In this document: positions 8,217 to 16,782 of the stretch, piece by piece | How positions within the stretch are numbered: the first letter of the stretch is position 1 | Layout: each line of letters opens with the position of its first letter | Origin: Rhodococcus sp. 4CII | GTDB taxonomy: Bacteria; Actinomycetota; Actinomycetes; Mycobacteriales; Mycobacteriaceae | Direction: 5' to 3' | DNA: 64,000 nt | Assembly (NCBI RefSeq): GCF_014256275.1 | Contig: NZ_JACCFE010000002.1 | Location: 4,196,001 to 4,260,000, forward strand | The notes under the pieces: generated by a model | Databases searched by the model: none | Told to the model about the DNA's origin: nothing | Seen by the model: only the letters and a program-made list of their open reading frames with translations | Position numbers and translations under genes: made by a program

Positions 8217-9367
8217 GCCGCTCCCTTTCCGTGTCCGGCGACGACGCTGCGGGCGATGACCACCCGCATGATCTCGTTGCTGCCTTCGAGGATCTGGTGC
8301 ACCCGCAGGTCCCGGACGATCTTCTCGATTCCGTACTCGGCAAGATAGCCGTACCCGCCGTGCAGCTGCAGCGCCCGGTTCGCGACCTCGAACCCGGTGT
8401 CGGTGGCGAACCGCTTCGCCATCGCACACAACTCCACCACCTCCGGGGCGCCCTCGTCGAGGGCCGCCGCCGCCCGCCACAACAACGTCCGCGCGGCCTC
8501 GAGTTCGGTGCGCATGTCCGCCAACTGGAACTGCAACGCCTGCGACTCGAGCAGCGGCGCCCCGAACGCCTTCCGGTCCGCCAAATAGGCGACCGCCTTG
8601 TCCAGCGCCGCCTGCCCACCGCCGACCGAGCAGGCCGCGATGTTCAACCGGCCCCCGTTCAGGCCGGCCATCGCGATCCGGAACCCACCGCCCTCCGCAC
8701 CGAGCAGATTCGCCGCCGGCACCCGGACGCCGTCGAAGATCACCTGCCGGGTCGGTTGGGCGTTCCAGCCCATCTTCACCTCGTTCGGCCCGAACGACAG
8801 CCCCGCCGAGTCCTTCGGCACGATGAACGCCGAGATCCCCCGCGGTCCGCGGTCGCCGGTGCGGGCCATCACCACATACACATCCGACGCCCCGGCCCCG
8901 GAGATGAACTGCTTGACCCCGGTGAGCACGTAGTCGTCGCCGTCGCGGACCGCCTTCGTGCTCAGCGCCGCCGCATCCGACCCGGCCCCGGGTTCGGTCA
9001 GGCAGTAGCTGCCCAGCTGATCCATCGCACACAACCCCGGCACCCAGGTGCGGCGCTGCTCGTCGGTGCCGAACCGGTCGATCATCCAGGTCACCATGTT
9101 GTGGATGGACATGTAGGCGGCGATCGACGGACACCCCGTCGCCAACGCCTCGAAGATGCGGGCCGCATCGACCCGGGTCAGCTCCGACCCACCCACATCC
9201 TCCCGGACATAGATCCCGCCCATCCCCAGCGACGCCGCCTTCCGCAGCACATCCACCGGAAAATGCTTCTTCTGATCCCACTCCACCGCATACGGCGCGA
9301 GATGCTCGGCCGCGAAATCACGAGCAGTGTCGCGAATCGCCCGCTCGTCATCGGACAACGTGAACAT
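8213..9367 (-). CDS. Acyl-CoA dehydrogenase, probable isobutyryl-CoA dehydrogenase
   Basis: 384 residues from the ATG at 9367, preferred because AAAGGA lies 9 bases upstream and MFTLSDDERAIRDTARDFA is a typical family N-terminus; an ATG at 9418 would add 17 residues with no good ribosome binding site. Family signatures are CLTEPGAGSDAAAL, the FAD/substrate loop, and LQLHGGYGYLAEYGIEKIVRD near the C-terminus. ALEGSNEIMR-type residues and the active-site glutamate region are present. It leads the operon with HIBCH and the hydratase, so isobutyryl-CoA to methacrylyl-CoA is the likely reaction. The divergent MarR gene is the obvious candidate regulator. Confidence 0.88.
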   Translation of the reverse strand: MFTLSDDERAIRDTARDFAAEHLAPYAVEWDQKKHFPVDVLRKAASLGMGGIYVREDVGGSELTRVDAARIFEALATGCPSIAAYMSIHNMVTWMIDRFGTDEQRRTWVPGLCAMDQLGSYCLTEPGAGSDAAALSTKAVRDGDDYVLTGVKQFISGAGASDVYVVMARTGDRGPRGISAFIVPKDSAGLSFGPNEVKMGWNAQPTRQVIFDGVRVPAANLLGAEGGGFRIAMAGLNGGRLNIAACSVGGGQAALDKAVAYLADRKAFGAPLLESQALQFQLADMRTELEAARTLLWRAAAALDEGAPEVVELCAMAKRFATDTGFEVANRALQLHGGYGYLAEYGIEKIVRDLRVHQILEGSNEIMRVVIARSVVAGHGKGAA

Positions 9368-9484
9368 ACGAATCGATCCTTTCAGATCAGGTAAGTTGGA
9401 AGTACTATAGTTGGACATCCATGCAATAATCCAGTTGTACTTTCATCTGCCATCGAATGCAGGCGGAAACGGCGAGGAGGCCCC

Positions 9485-10009
9485 ATGAGCACTGCTCGCG
9501 ACACGCTGGAGTGCGATGACGCATCGGATCTGTCGGCCACCACGTTGGTCGCGGCCGTGCTGCAGGCGCAGAAGACGATCTTGCGTCAACTCGATGCCGT
9601 GCTGAGCCCGCTGGGGTTGTCCTTCCCGCGATACGAAGTTCTCGCGCTGGTGGGTGCCGCTCCCGACGGCGTCGTTCCGATGGTCCGCCTGTGGCGGACC
9701 CTCGATCGGCATCCGACGACCATCGGATCGCTGGTCGATCGGCTCGAGGGGGCGGGTCTGGTCACCCGGGCCACCAATCGCGCCGACCGGCGCGAGACGC
9801 TCGTGACGATCACCGACAAGGGTCGCGGCACGGCGTCGTCGGCGGCGCGTGCCATCGATCAGGTCCCCGTGGCGGACGCGGACCTCATGCGCCGACTGAG
9901 CGTCGATCTGCGCACGTTGATTGCCTGCTCGGCAGCCGAGGCCGCGATCGGTGACAGACCCCCGAACTCGCCTCTCGGGCAACGTGACGCGAAGCGCGCC
10001 GCATCATGA
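9485..10009 (+). CDS. MarR-family transcriptional regulator
   Basis: 174 residues with a MarR winged helix: dimer helices at the start (TLVAAVLQAQKTILRQLDAVL), then PRYEVLALVGAAPDG, recognition region PTTIGSLVDRLEGAGLV and wing RADRRETLVTITDKG. Divergent from the valine operon across a 117-base gap, it probably controls that operon in response to an acyl-CoA or acid. The gap contains AAGTAC and GTACTT half-sites (9400-9405 and 9436-9441 region) that might form an operator, but this is weak. The stop overlaps the LysR start by 4 bases. Confidence 0.87.
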   Translation: MSTARDTLECDDASDLSATTLVAAVLQAQKTILRQLDAVLSPLGLSFPRYEVLALVGAAPDGVVPMVRLWRTLDRHPTTIGSLVDRLEGAGLVTRATNRADRRETLVTITDKGRGTASSAARAIDQVPVADADLMRRLSVDLRTLIACSAAEAAIGDRPPNSPLGQRDAKRAAS

Positions 10010-11001
10010 CCGGCATCGGCGCGGAGGGAACCACGGGAGCACGAGTCGACGGCGGGAATTCGCCCGTCAAGCCCGCCGTCATCGATGCCCGTAGTATCCG
10101 GTCCGACGATCTCCGGTTTCTGCTCGCGGTCGCGCGCAGTGGACGACGCAGATCGGCCGCGATGGATCTCGGCGTCGACCACACCACGGTCTCACGCCGG
10201 GTGCGGGCCCTGGAGAAGGCGTTGGGAGTCCGCCTGCTGCAACGCAGCGCCGACGGCTGGGAATTGACCGACGTCGGGCGGTCGGTGGCGGAGAAGGCAC
10301 GACTGATCGAGGAGGCCGTCCAGGAGACCGCAGACGTCGTCTCCGGCATCAGCGAGAACCCCCTCCGCGGAACCATTCGGGTCACCGCTCCGGACGGATT
10401 CGGGCCGATGTTCGTCGCTCCCGCGCTGGCGAAGTTGCGCATGAACCACCCGCACCTCGTCGTGGAATTAATTACAGCAACAAGGCAATTGAACCTCCAG
10501 CCCGCGGGATTCGATATCGCGGTCGCGGTCGGAACACCCATCAGCAGCCGGCTCGTGTCCGAACGGATCTGCTACTACTCGCTGGGTCTGTACGGCAGCG
10601 AAGAATACCTGCGCGACTACGGTGAGCCGACCACGATGGACGAGTTGACGGCGCATCCGCTGATCTTCTTCGTCGATTCCCTGTTGCAGGTCGGTGACCT
10701 CGACCTCCAGCGTCACCTGCCCGGGGTGACCGCAAAATTCATGTCCACCAATATCTTCGCGCACCTCTCCGCCACCCGCGCGGGCGGCGGCATCGGCCTG
10801 TTGCCGGCATTCATGGCCGACCAGCACCCCGACCTGCGGCGCATCATGGCCGATACGGTCGACGTCCGGCTGGCCTTCTCGCTCGCCGCGCGCCGGGAAA
10901 GTTTGACCAACCCCGCCGTGCAGGCTGTGCGGCGAGTGCTGCACGAAGAAATCCTCCGGCGAAAAGACGAACTGCTGCCGAGCCGCACGAAGACCGGGTG
11001 A
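10006..11001 (+). CDS. LysR-family transcriptional regulator
   Basis: 331 residues. The winged helix (DLRFLLAVARSGRRRSAA, then DHTTVSRRVRALEKALG and LLQRSADGWELTDVG) is followed by a LysR substrate-binding domain beginning near GTIRVTAPDGFG. It is translationally coupled (ATGA) to the MarR gene, so the two regulators are made together; this pairing is not common. LysR proteins usually regulate a divergent neighbour; here the nearest divergent genes are the valine operon. The N-terminal 30 residues before the DNA-binding domain are longer than usual, and a downstream start is possible. Confidence 0.87.
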   Translation: MTGIGAEGTTGARVDGGNSPVKPAVIDARSIRSDDLRFLLAVARSGRRRSAAMDLGVDHTTVSRRVRALEKALGVRLLQRSADGWELTDVGRSVAEKARLIEEAVQETADVVSGISENPLRGTIRVTAPDGFGPMFVAPALAKLRMNHPHLVVELITATRQLNLQPAGFDIAVAVGTPISSRLVSERICYYSLGLYGSEEYLRDYGEPTTMDELTAHPLIFFVDSLLQVGDLDLQRHLPGVTAKFMSTNIFAHLSATRAGGGIGLLPAFMADQHPDLRRIMADTVDVRLAFSLAARRESLTNPAVQAVRRVLHEEILRRKDELLPSRTKTG

Positions 11002-11046
11002 CTCGTCGGTCGTCCGCTCTCCCGTCCGATGCGGGACAATCGGCGG

Positions 11047-11820
11047 ATGGAATTGACGCTGATCGCGGCGTGGTCGTAGCCAGCATCGTTGCCGTCGCAG
11101 CCTTTTCGCAGCGCCTCGGGCCGGCCGCTCCGCTGAGTCTCGTCGTCGTCGGAATCGGTCTGAGATTCGTGCCCGCAGTTCCGGACGTCGAGATCGAGCC
11201 CGAGTGGATCCTCGCCGGGGTGCTCCCTCCGCTGCCGTCACCATGCCGGCTCAGGACTTTCGCCGGAACTTCAAGGCGATCAGCGGGCTCGCGGTTCTGC
11301 TGGTGGTCGTGACCACGGTCGGTGCCGTCATCGGACTCGTCAACGTGCGGGTCCGCGGTTGGTTCAACGACACGGTGCTCAACACCGCCGTCTCGTTCGT
11401 CCTCCCGTTCGTCGCCTGCTCGAGTCCGCCATCTTCCTCGTCATGGGTCTGAGCCTCGAGCGCCTCCTCGACGAGGTGCAGGATGCCGGTCTGCCGTCGG
11501 GGCAGGGCCTGCTGATCGGGCTCGCGGCAACCGCATTGGTGATCGCCGTCCGGATGCTGTTCGTGGTGCCGCTCGTCGCGATGCTCGAGCGTGGCGAACG
11601 ACGCGCCGCCGAGCATCTCCCACGACACCCGGCGCGAGGAATACCTGCGCCTGCGACTGCTCACCATCTCCGCGGAACGCGGCGTGTACAGCTCGCAAAC
11701 TCTCAACGCGGCACAGCGACCCCTCGACCTCGAAGAAACCCGACTCCAGTCGATGAGCGAACGACCCTCACGGGGATTCGCCGCAGCGCCCACGCAGCTG
11801 TGCGAGACTCGACACCGTAA
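11047..11820 (+). pseudogene. Decayed CPA1-type Na+/H+ antiporter
   Basis: Pieces of a monovalent cation/proton antiporter appear in order but in different frames. The N-terminal segment (RLGPAAPLSLVVVGIGL, FVPAVPDVEIEPEWILAG) is at about 11100-11235. A middle part (FRRNFKAISGLAVLLVVVTT) follows at about 11254. Then ESAIFLVMGLSLERLLDEV is at about 11425 and the C-terminal EEYLRLRLLTISAERGVYSS at about 11640. An intact protein would be over 500 residues; only about 230 codons' worth remain, so large internal deletions plus frameshifts have removed most of the transmembrane domain. It lies directly before a ligase gene that has its own start and ribosome binding site. Confidence 0.75.
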
Positions 11821-11860
11821 GTTGGCGCGCGAAAACCACCGTATGATGCGGAGGGCAACG

Positions 11861-13261
11861 ATGGTGCGTTCGGTCTTCGGGGACGATTCGGCCGAGGGCG
11901 CGCGAGAGGTGTACACGCGCATCCGTGCCGCCCACCTGCATGAGGTGCAGGCAGCTCTCGAAGACCACGTCGCGCGGCTGGAGTGGACGCGTCAGCAGAT
12001 CGAGCGGTACCGAGACCAGCGGCTGCGTGCCCTCCTCGCCTTCGCCGCTGAGCGGTCGCCGTTTCACGCGCGCCGATTGCGTGGTCTCGATCCCTCCTCT
12101 GCCACGGTTGCCGACCTCGCCCGGTTACCGATGATGACCAAACGCGACGCGCAGGACGAGTGGGATGCCATCGTCACGGTGGCCGACCTGGACCGGCAGG
12201 GCGCCGAACGCACACTGGCTGAGCAGCAATGGTTTTCGTACACACGAGGGGGGCAGCAGATCTTCAGCTCGGGTGGATCCAGCGGCGTGCGCGGCGTGTA
12301 CGTGTGGGATTGGGACTTCTTCGTCTCCGCCGGATGCCTGGCCTGGCGGACGCAGGCGCGGGAGGAGCGTCGCGGGCAATCGATGCCGGGTGCGCGCCTC
12401 GCCGTGCTGACGGCGGGCGGTCCACCGCATGCGAGCACACCGTTGTTCGATGTGCCGACCGCGCCGGGGATGAGCACGGTCGTGATTCCGGCGGGCGCAC
12501 CGTTCGACGAGGTCCTCGCGACCGTGGCGGCCGCGCGACCCACCCACCTCGTCGGCTATGCGACGGTGATCGGGCGCCTGGCCCGCGCCGCGGTGGCCGG
12601 TGAACTGCGCATCAGTCCGGTGCGGGTGAGCACCAACTCCGAACCGCTGCTCGAGGAGGATCGGAACGCGATTCGCGAGGCGTGGAACGTGCCCGTGCAC
12701 AACCTGTGGGGATCGACCGAGATCGGGGTGCAGGCGGTGGGGTGCGGGCACGGCGAGGGGCTCCATGTCTGCGAGGACGAGGTCGTCCTCGAACGTGTCG
12801 ACGAGAACGGGGCGCCGGTCGCCCCCGACGCGCCCGCCGCACGCACGCTGGCCACCGGCCTCGCCAACCGCACGTTTCCGTTCATTCGCTACGACCTCGG
12901 GGACCAGGTCACTTGGTTGCCCGGCACGTGTCCGTGCGGAAGCGCCTTCGCGCGCCTGGCCGACATCGGCGGCCGGCGCGACGACGATTTTCGCTTCCCG
13001 ACGTGCACGATCCCCGCGAGCGTCTTCCGGCACGTCCTCGGCACGGATCCGCACGTGTCCGAATATCAGGTCCGGCAGACCGGAGCGGGCGCGGACATCC
13101 TCGCCGTCGGCGCCCCCGACGTGGACCGGTTGACGCAGTTGGTAGTCGCCGCGGTGCGACGGCACGGTCTGAGCGATCCGAAGATTGCGATCCGGGTCGT
13201 CGACCGTCTCGAACGTCACCAGGCCACGGGGAAGCTGCCGCGATTCATCCCATTGCGGTGA
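11861..13261 (+). CDS. Phenylacetate-CoA ligase-like adenylate-forming enzyme
   Basis: 466 residues from the ATG at 11861, chosen for a GGAGG site 6 bases upstream; the open frame continues back into the antiporter remnant but that part is not coding. Adenylation motifs are FSSGGSSGVRGVYVWD (phosphate loop), NLWGSTEIGVQ (A5), RYDLGDQVTW (A7) and GGRRDDDF (A8). A Cys-rich pair (GTCPCGS) occurs as in PaaK relatives. PaaK-type enzymes activate aryl or alkyl acids to CoA thioesters via acyl-AMP. Substrate unknown. It converges with the TetR gene, overlapping it by 17 bases. Confidence 0.78.
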   Translation: MVRSVFGDDSAEGAREVYTRIRAAHLHEVQAALEDHVARLEWTRQQIERYRDQRLRALLAFAAERSPFHARRLRGLDPSSATVADLARLPMMTKRDAQDEWDAIVTVADLDRQGAERTLAEQQWFSYTRGGQQIFSSGGSSGVRGVYVWDWDFFVSAGCLAWRTQAREERRGQSMPGARLAVLTAGGPPHASTPLFDVPTAPGMSTVVIPAGAPFDEVLATVAAARPTHLVGYATVIGRLARAAVAGELRISPVRVSTNSEPLLEEDRNAIREAWNVPVHNLWGSTEIGVQAVGCGHGEGLHVCEDEVVLERVDENGAPVAPDAPAARTLATGLANRTFPFIRYDLGDQVTWLPGTCPCGSAFARLADIGGRRDDDFRFPTCTIPASVFRHVLGTDPHVSEYQVRQTGAGADILAVGAPDVDRLTQLVVAAVRRHGLSDPKIAIRVVDRLERHQATGKLPRFIPLR

Positions 13262-13850
13262 GCCGATCGAGTGCGGCGAGCGTCGCCGCCTCGACGGTCA
13301 TCACGACGAACTCCCGTCGTCGGGCGTCCCGCTCGCGCCGATCCGGCGGCGGGGTCGTGAACAGCTGGTCCGCGGTCTGGAGCGCGACCCATCCGTCGAC
13401 GAGGGTTATCACGCTGATCAGCAGATCCTGGGCGGCGGTCTCGGAAAGTTCGGGCACCGCCTCCCGGGCGGCGGATACCAGTGACTGCGCGTGCCGCCGC
13501 CGTGATTCCTCCGCGACCGGTGTCTCGAGTTCGAGGCCCTCCCAGAACAGCAGGCGGGAGAAGGCGGGGTGCGCGCGCTGGTGATCGAATCTGCGGCCGG
13601 CGTAGTCGGCGATGGCCGAGGCCCCGCGACCGGAGAGTGCGACCGCGGCCAGGGACGTCGCCAGTTCGCGCTCGAGAACGGCACTGAAGAACGCTTCCTT
13701 CTTCCCGAAGTACTGGTAGATGCGCTCCTTGTTGACGCCCGCCTTCTCGGCGATCCGGTCGACGCGCGCACCGGACAGTCCGAACGCGCTGAACTCGGTG
13801 ACACCCGCCTCGAGCAGAAGTCGCTTGGTTCGTGCGGTGTCCCATGCCAT
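13245..13850 (-). CDS. TetR-family transcriptional regulator
   Basis: 201 residues. The N-terminal DNA-binding domain reads ARTKRLLLEAGVTEFSAFG, ARVDRIAEKAGVNKERIYQY and FGKKEAFFSAV, as in TetR/AcrR proteins; the rest is an alpha-helical ligand/dimer domain. The divergent gap carries two CAAC-N6-GTTG palindromes that are good operator candidates, so it probably represses itself and the membrane protein gene at 13963. The ligase gene converges with it and may belong to the same regulon. Confidence 0.88.
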   Translation of the reverse strand: MAWDTARTKRLLLEAGVTEFSAFGLSGARVDRIAEKAGVNKERIYQYFGKKEAFFSAVLERELATSLAAVALSGRGASAIADYAGRRFDHQRAHPAFSRLLFWEGLELETPVAEESRRRHAQSLVSAAREAVPELSETAAQDLLISVITLVDGWVALQTADQLFTTPPPDRRERDARRREFVVMTVEAATLAALDRLTAMG

Positions 13851-13872
13851 GGGCCGATCCTAGGGCAATCTC

Positions 13873-13934
13873 CAACTGTTTGGTTGCAAGTGGGCAGTCC
13901 GTCCCCTACGCTGCAAACCGCAACTATATGGTTG
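13873..13934. promoter_or_regulatory. Two CAAC-N6-GTTG palindromes, probable TetR operators
   Basis: CAACTGTTTGGTTG at 13873-13886 and CAACTATATGGTTG at 13921-13934 share the same 4-bp arms and 6-base centre, 48 bases apart, in the gap upstream of the TetR gene (start 13850) and of the gene at 13963. This is the arrangement of an autoregulated divergent promoter. Confidence 0.6.
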
Positions 13935-13962
13935 GAGTTTCCTCGAGGAGGGCTGCCGCAGG

Positions 13963-14328
13963 ATGGAATGTCTCGCACTCGCCTCTGCCGTGGTCGAACT
14001 ACTCGCACCCACCGCGGTACGGGGCAGCAGTCAGGCTGGACGTCACCACGAGTCCGTCCCGGTCGCCGCCCCGTCCGTCCACGTCAGGGTCGCGGTCACC
14101 TGGGTGTCCATCTTCCCGCTCGTCACGCTGGGGATGACCGCGATGACGTTGCTGGGTCCGCGTGCGGCCGCCTGGCCCACCTGGTTGCGCGCGTTGATGC
14201 TCACCGGCGTCGTCGTTCCCACCGCGGTGTATCTCGTGGTGCCCCGGGTGCTGGCCCTGTCTATCCGGTTGACCACCCGGCGGCACCGTCGCGCGGCGGA
14301 GTACTGCGACCGAGCGCCCTACGCCTGA
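13963..14328 (+). CDS. Small membrane protein, two predicted transmembrane helices
   Basis: 121 residues. The N-terminal 40 residues have no recognisable fold. Two hydrophobic helices follow (VAVTWVSIFPLVTLGMTAMTL and a second rich in Leu/Val ending in YLVVPRVLAL), with an Arg/His-rich tail. The helix pair resembles the C-terminal membrane tail of some antibiotic-biosynthesis-monooxygenase-like proteins, so this may be a truncated relative lacking the ABM domain, or a true start may lie near 14070. It is downstream of the CAAC/GTTG operators and overlaps the thiolase gene end by 10 bases. Function unknown. Confidence 0.5.
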   Translation: MECLALASAVVELLAPTAVRGSSQAGRHHESVPVAAPSVHVRVAVTWVSIFPLVTLGMTAMTLLGPRAAAWPTWLRALMLTGVVVPTAVYLVVPRVLALSIRLTTRRHRRAAEYCDRAPYA

Positions 14329-15506
14329 GGAACGCGCAGGATCAGCGCGTCGCCCTGTCCGCCGCCGCCGCAGAGCGCGACCGCGCCGGTGCCCCCGCCG
14401 CGGCGCTGCAATTCGAGGGCGAGGTGCAGGGTGATCCGGGCGCCGGACATGCCGATGGGGTGCCCGAGCGCGATGGCGCCGCCGTTGACGTTGACCCGGT
14501 CGGGGTCGACGCCGAGTTCGCGGGTGGAGGCGATCCCGACCGCGGCGAACGCCTCGTTGATCTCGATCAGATCCAGCTCGGCGGGTGAGATGCCTGCTGC
14601 GTCACAGGCTTTCGAGATGGCGCCGGACGGCTGGAACTGCAGACCCGAATCCGGCCCGGCGACCATGCCGTGCTCGCCGATCTCCGCCAGCCAGGTCAAG
14701 CCTTCTGCCTCGGCGCGTTCCTTGCTCATCACCACCACGGCGCACGCGCCGTCGTTGATCGTCGACGCGTTGCCCGCGGTCACCGTGCCGCCGTCCCGGA
14801 AGGCGCCGCGCAGTCGCGCCAGGGTCTCGGCGGTGGTGTCGGGGCGGATGCCCTCGTCGCGGCGCAACCAGGTGCTCTCACCCCGGCGGGCGGGGATCTC
14901 GACGGGGACGACCTCGTCGTCGAAGATTCCGTTGTCCCAGGCCTTGGCCGCCAACTGGTGCGAGCGGGCCGCGAACGCGTCCTGGTCCTCGCGGGCGATG
15001 ACGTCCTTGTCGTTGCCGGCCTCGGTGAGCAGGCCCATCGGCTGATCGGTGAACGCGTCGTGCAGACCGTCGAGGGCCATGTGGTCGACGAGGGTGACGT
15101 CGCCGTACTTGAAGCCGCCCCGGGACCCGGGCAGCAGATGCGGTGCCCGGCTCATCGACTCCATGCCGCCGGCGACGATCACGTCGAACGCGCCGGACCG
15201 GATGAACTGGTCGGCGAGGATGATCGACTCGACCCCCGACAGACACACCTTGTTGATGTTCAGCGACGGCGTGCTCATCGGAATCCCAGCCTTCGCGGCG
15301 GCCTGACGGGCCGGCATCTGCCCGGCGCCGGCGGTCAGCACCTGACCCATGATGACGTACTGCACGCGGTCCGGGGCGACACCGGCCTTGCCGAGCGCCG
15401 CCTCGATGGCGATGGCGCCGAGGTCGGCGCCGGAGAACCCGGCGAGGGAGCCCTGCAGCCGGCCGATCGGAGTGCGGGCGCCGGCGACGATCACGGAGGT
15501 GGTCAT
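14319..15506 (-). CDS. Acetyl-CoA acetyltransferase (thiolase)
   Basis: 395 residues, full length. Catalytic Cys88 is in NKVCLSG, the NEAFA motif and GGAIALGHPIGMSGAR (His) follow, and the second active-site cysteine is in ALCGGGGQGDA. Thiolases cleave 3-ketoacyl-CoA or condense acetyl-CoA; the sequence is the acetoacetyl-CoA/short-chain type. It is 30 bases downstream of an acyl-CoA dehydrogenase on the same strand, so the pair likely forms one transcript for short-chain acyl-CoA turnover. Confidence 0.92.
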   Translation of the reverse strand: MTTSVIVAGARTPIGRLQGSLAGFSGADLGAIAIEAALGKAGVAPDRVQYVIMGQVLTAGAGQMPARQAAAKAGIPMSTPSLNINKVCLSGVESIILADQFIRSGAFDVIVAGGMESMSRAPHLLPGSRGGFKYGDVTLVDHMALDGLHDAFTDQPMGLLTEAGNDKDVIAREDQDAFAARSHQLAAKAWDNGIFDDEVVPVEIPARRGESTWLRRDEGIRPDTTAETLARLRGAFRDGGTVTAGNASTINDGACAVVVMSKERAEAEGLTWLAEIGEHGMVAGPDSGLQFQPSGAISKACDAAGISPAELDLIEINEAFAAVGIASTRELGVDPDRVNVNGGAIALGHPIGMSGARITLHLALELQRRGGGTGAVALCGGGGQGDALILRVPQA

Positions 15507-15536
15507 GTGCGAAAAGGCCTTTCGGGTGTGGGTTCG

Positions 15537-16679
15537 TCAGTTCGCGGCGAGGGTGCGGCTGATGACGAGACGCTGAATCTGGTTGGTGCCCTCGAAGATC
15601 TGGGTGATCTTCGCTTCGCGCATGTACCGCTCCACGCGGAAGTCGCGGGTGTAGCCGTAGCCGCCGAGCACCTGGACGGCGTCGGTGGTGACCTTCATGG
15701 CGGCGTCGGTGGCGACGAGCTTGGCGACGGACGCGTTGCGGGAGTACGGCAGTCCGGCGTCGCGGCGGCGGGCGGCGTCGATGTACGTGGCGCGCGCGGA
15801 GTCGACGGCGGCGGCCATGTCGGCGAGCAGGAAGCCGAGGCCCTGGTGGTCGATGATCTTCTTGCCGAACGCGGTCCGCTCCTGGGCGTAGGCGACGGCC
15901 TCGTCGAGCGCGGCCTGGGCGAGACCGACGGCGACCGCGGCGATGCCCAACCGGCCGGAATCGAGTGCGCTGAAAGCGATCTGCAGACCCTGCCCCTCGG
16001 CGCCGATGCGTCGTTCCGAGGGCACGAAGGCGTCGTCGTAGTGCGCGGACGTCGTCGGCACGGCGTGCAGGCCCATCTTCTCCTCGGGCTTGCCGAACGT
16101 GAGCCCCTCGGTGTCCTTCGGGACCAGGAAGCAGGAGATGCCCTTCGATCCCTCACCGGTGCGGGCGAAGAGGTTGTAGAAATCGGCGATGCCGCCGTGG
16201 GTGATCCACGCCTTCGCGCCGTTGACGACGTATCCGTCGTCGGTCGCGGCGGCCTTGCACGCCAGTGCGGCGGCGTCGGATCCGGCCTGCGGCTCGGACA
16301 GGCTGTACGCGCCGATGGTGTTGCCGCCGAGCATGTCCGGGAGCCACCGCTGCTTCTGCTCGTCGGTGCCGAACGCCATCAACGGGTGGCAGGCGAGGCT
16401 GTGGACGCTCACCGCGACCGCGACGGCGGCCCAACGGGCGGCGATCTCCTCGAGCACCTGCAGGTACACCTCGTAGGGCTGCGCGCCGCCGCCCCACTCC
16501 TCCGGGTACGGCAGGCTCAGCAGTCCGGCCTCGCCGAGGGTGGCGAACACGCCCTCGGGGTAGGTCTCGGACTTCTCGTGCTCGTCGACGATCGGCGTCA
16601 GGACCTTGTCGGCGACGTCGCGCGTGAGCTGGATCAGATCACGGGCTTCGTCAGTAGGCAGCAAACGATCGACGGCCAC
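15537..16679 (-). CDS. Acyl-CoA dehydrogenase
   Basis: 380 residues from a GTG at 16679 with AGGAG 5 bases upstream; the frame stays open further upstream but crosses the operator region. Signatures are YSLSEPQAGSDAAAL, WITHGGIADFYNLFAR, and at the C-terminus VQVLGGYGYTRDFRVERYMRE followed by IFEGTNQIQR. It oxidises acyl-CoA to enoyl-CoA with electrons passed to ETF. Chain length is not clear; short- to medium-chain is likely given the thiolase partner. The divergent TetR gene and four AGTACT boxes lie immediately upstream. Confidence 0.9.
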   Translation of the reverse strand: MAVDRLLPTDEARDLIQLTRDVADKVLTPIVDEHEKSETYPEGVFATLGEAGLLSLPYPEEWGGGAQPYEVYLQVLEEIAARWAAVAVAVSVHSLACHPLMAFGTDEQKQRWLPDMLGGNTIGAYSLSEPQAGSDAAALACKAAATDDGYVVNGAKAWITHGGIADFYNLFARTGEGSKGISCFLVPKDTEGLTFGKPEEKMGLHAVPTTSAHYDDAFVPSERRIGAEGQGLQIAFSALDSGRLGIAAVAVGLAQAALDEAVAYAQERTAFGKKIIDHQGLGFLLADMAAAVDSARATYIDAARRRDAGLPYSRNASVAKLVATDAAMKVTTDAVQVLGGYGYTRDFRVERYMREAKITQIFEGTNQIQRLVISRTLAAN

Positions 16680-16710
16680 GGTTTCTCCTCGCAGAAGGAC
16701 TACGGAAAGC

Positions 16711-16773
16711 AGTACTGGATTACGACCCACAGTACTGATTACGGAATAGTACTGCAAGGCGCCTCCCAGTACT
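16711..16773. promoter_or_regulatory. Four AGTACT boxes between the acyl-CoA dehydrogenase and TetR genes
   Basis: AGTACT occurs at 16711, 16731, 16748 and 16768. Start-to-start spacings are 20, 17 and 20 bases, giving a symmetrical set in a 103-base divergent gap. The first two boxes sit in CAGTACTG palindromes, and ATTACG follows boxes 1 and 2. This looks like paired operators for the TetR protein at 16783. Confidence 0.65.
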
Positions 16774-16782
16774 ATTTCGGTC

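Noticed and set aside
9400..9441. MarR operator made of AAGTAC/GTACTT half-sites
   Set aside because: Only 6-bp arms with about 30 bases between them; too weak to list as a site without footprinting.
11591..11860. N-terminal extension of the PaaK-like ligase
   Set aside because: This part encodes the tail of the decayed antiporter; the ligase has its own ATG and GGAGG site at 11861.
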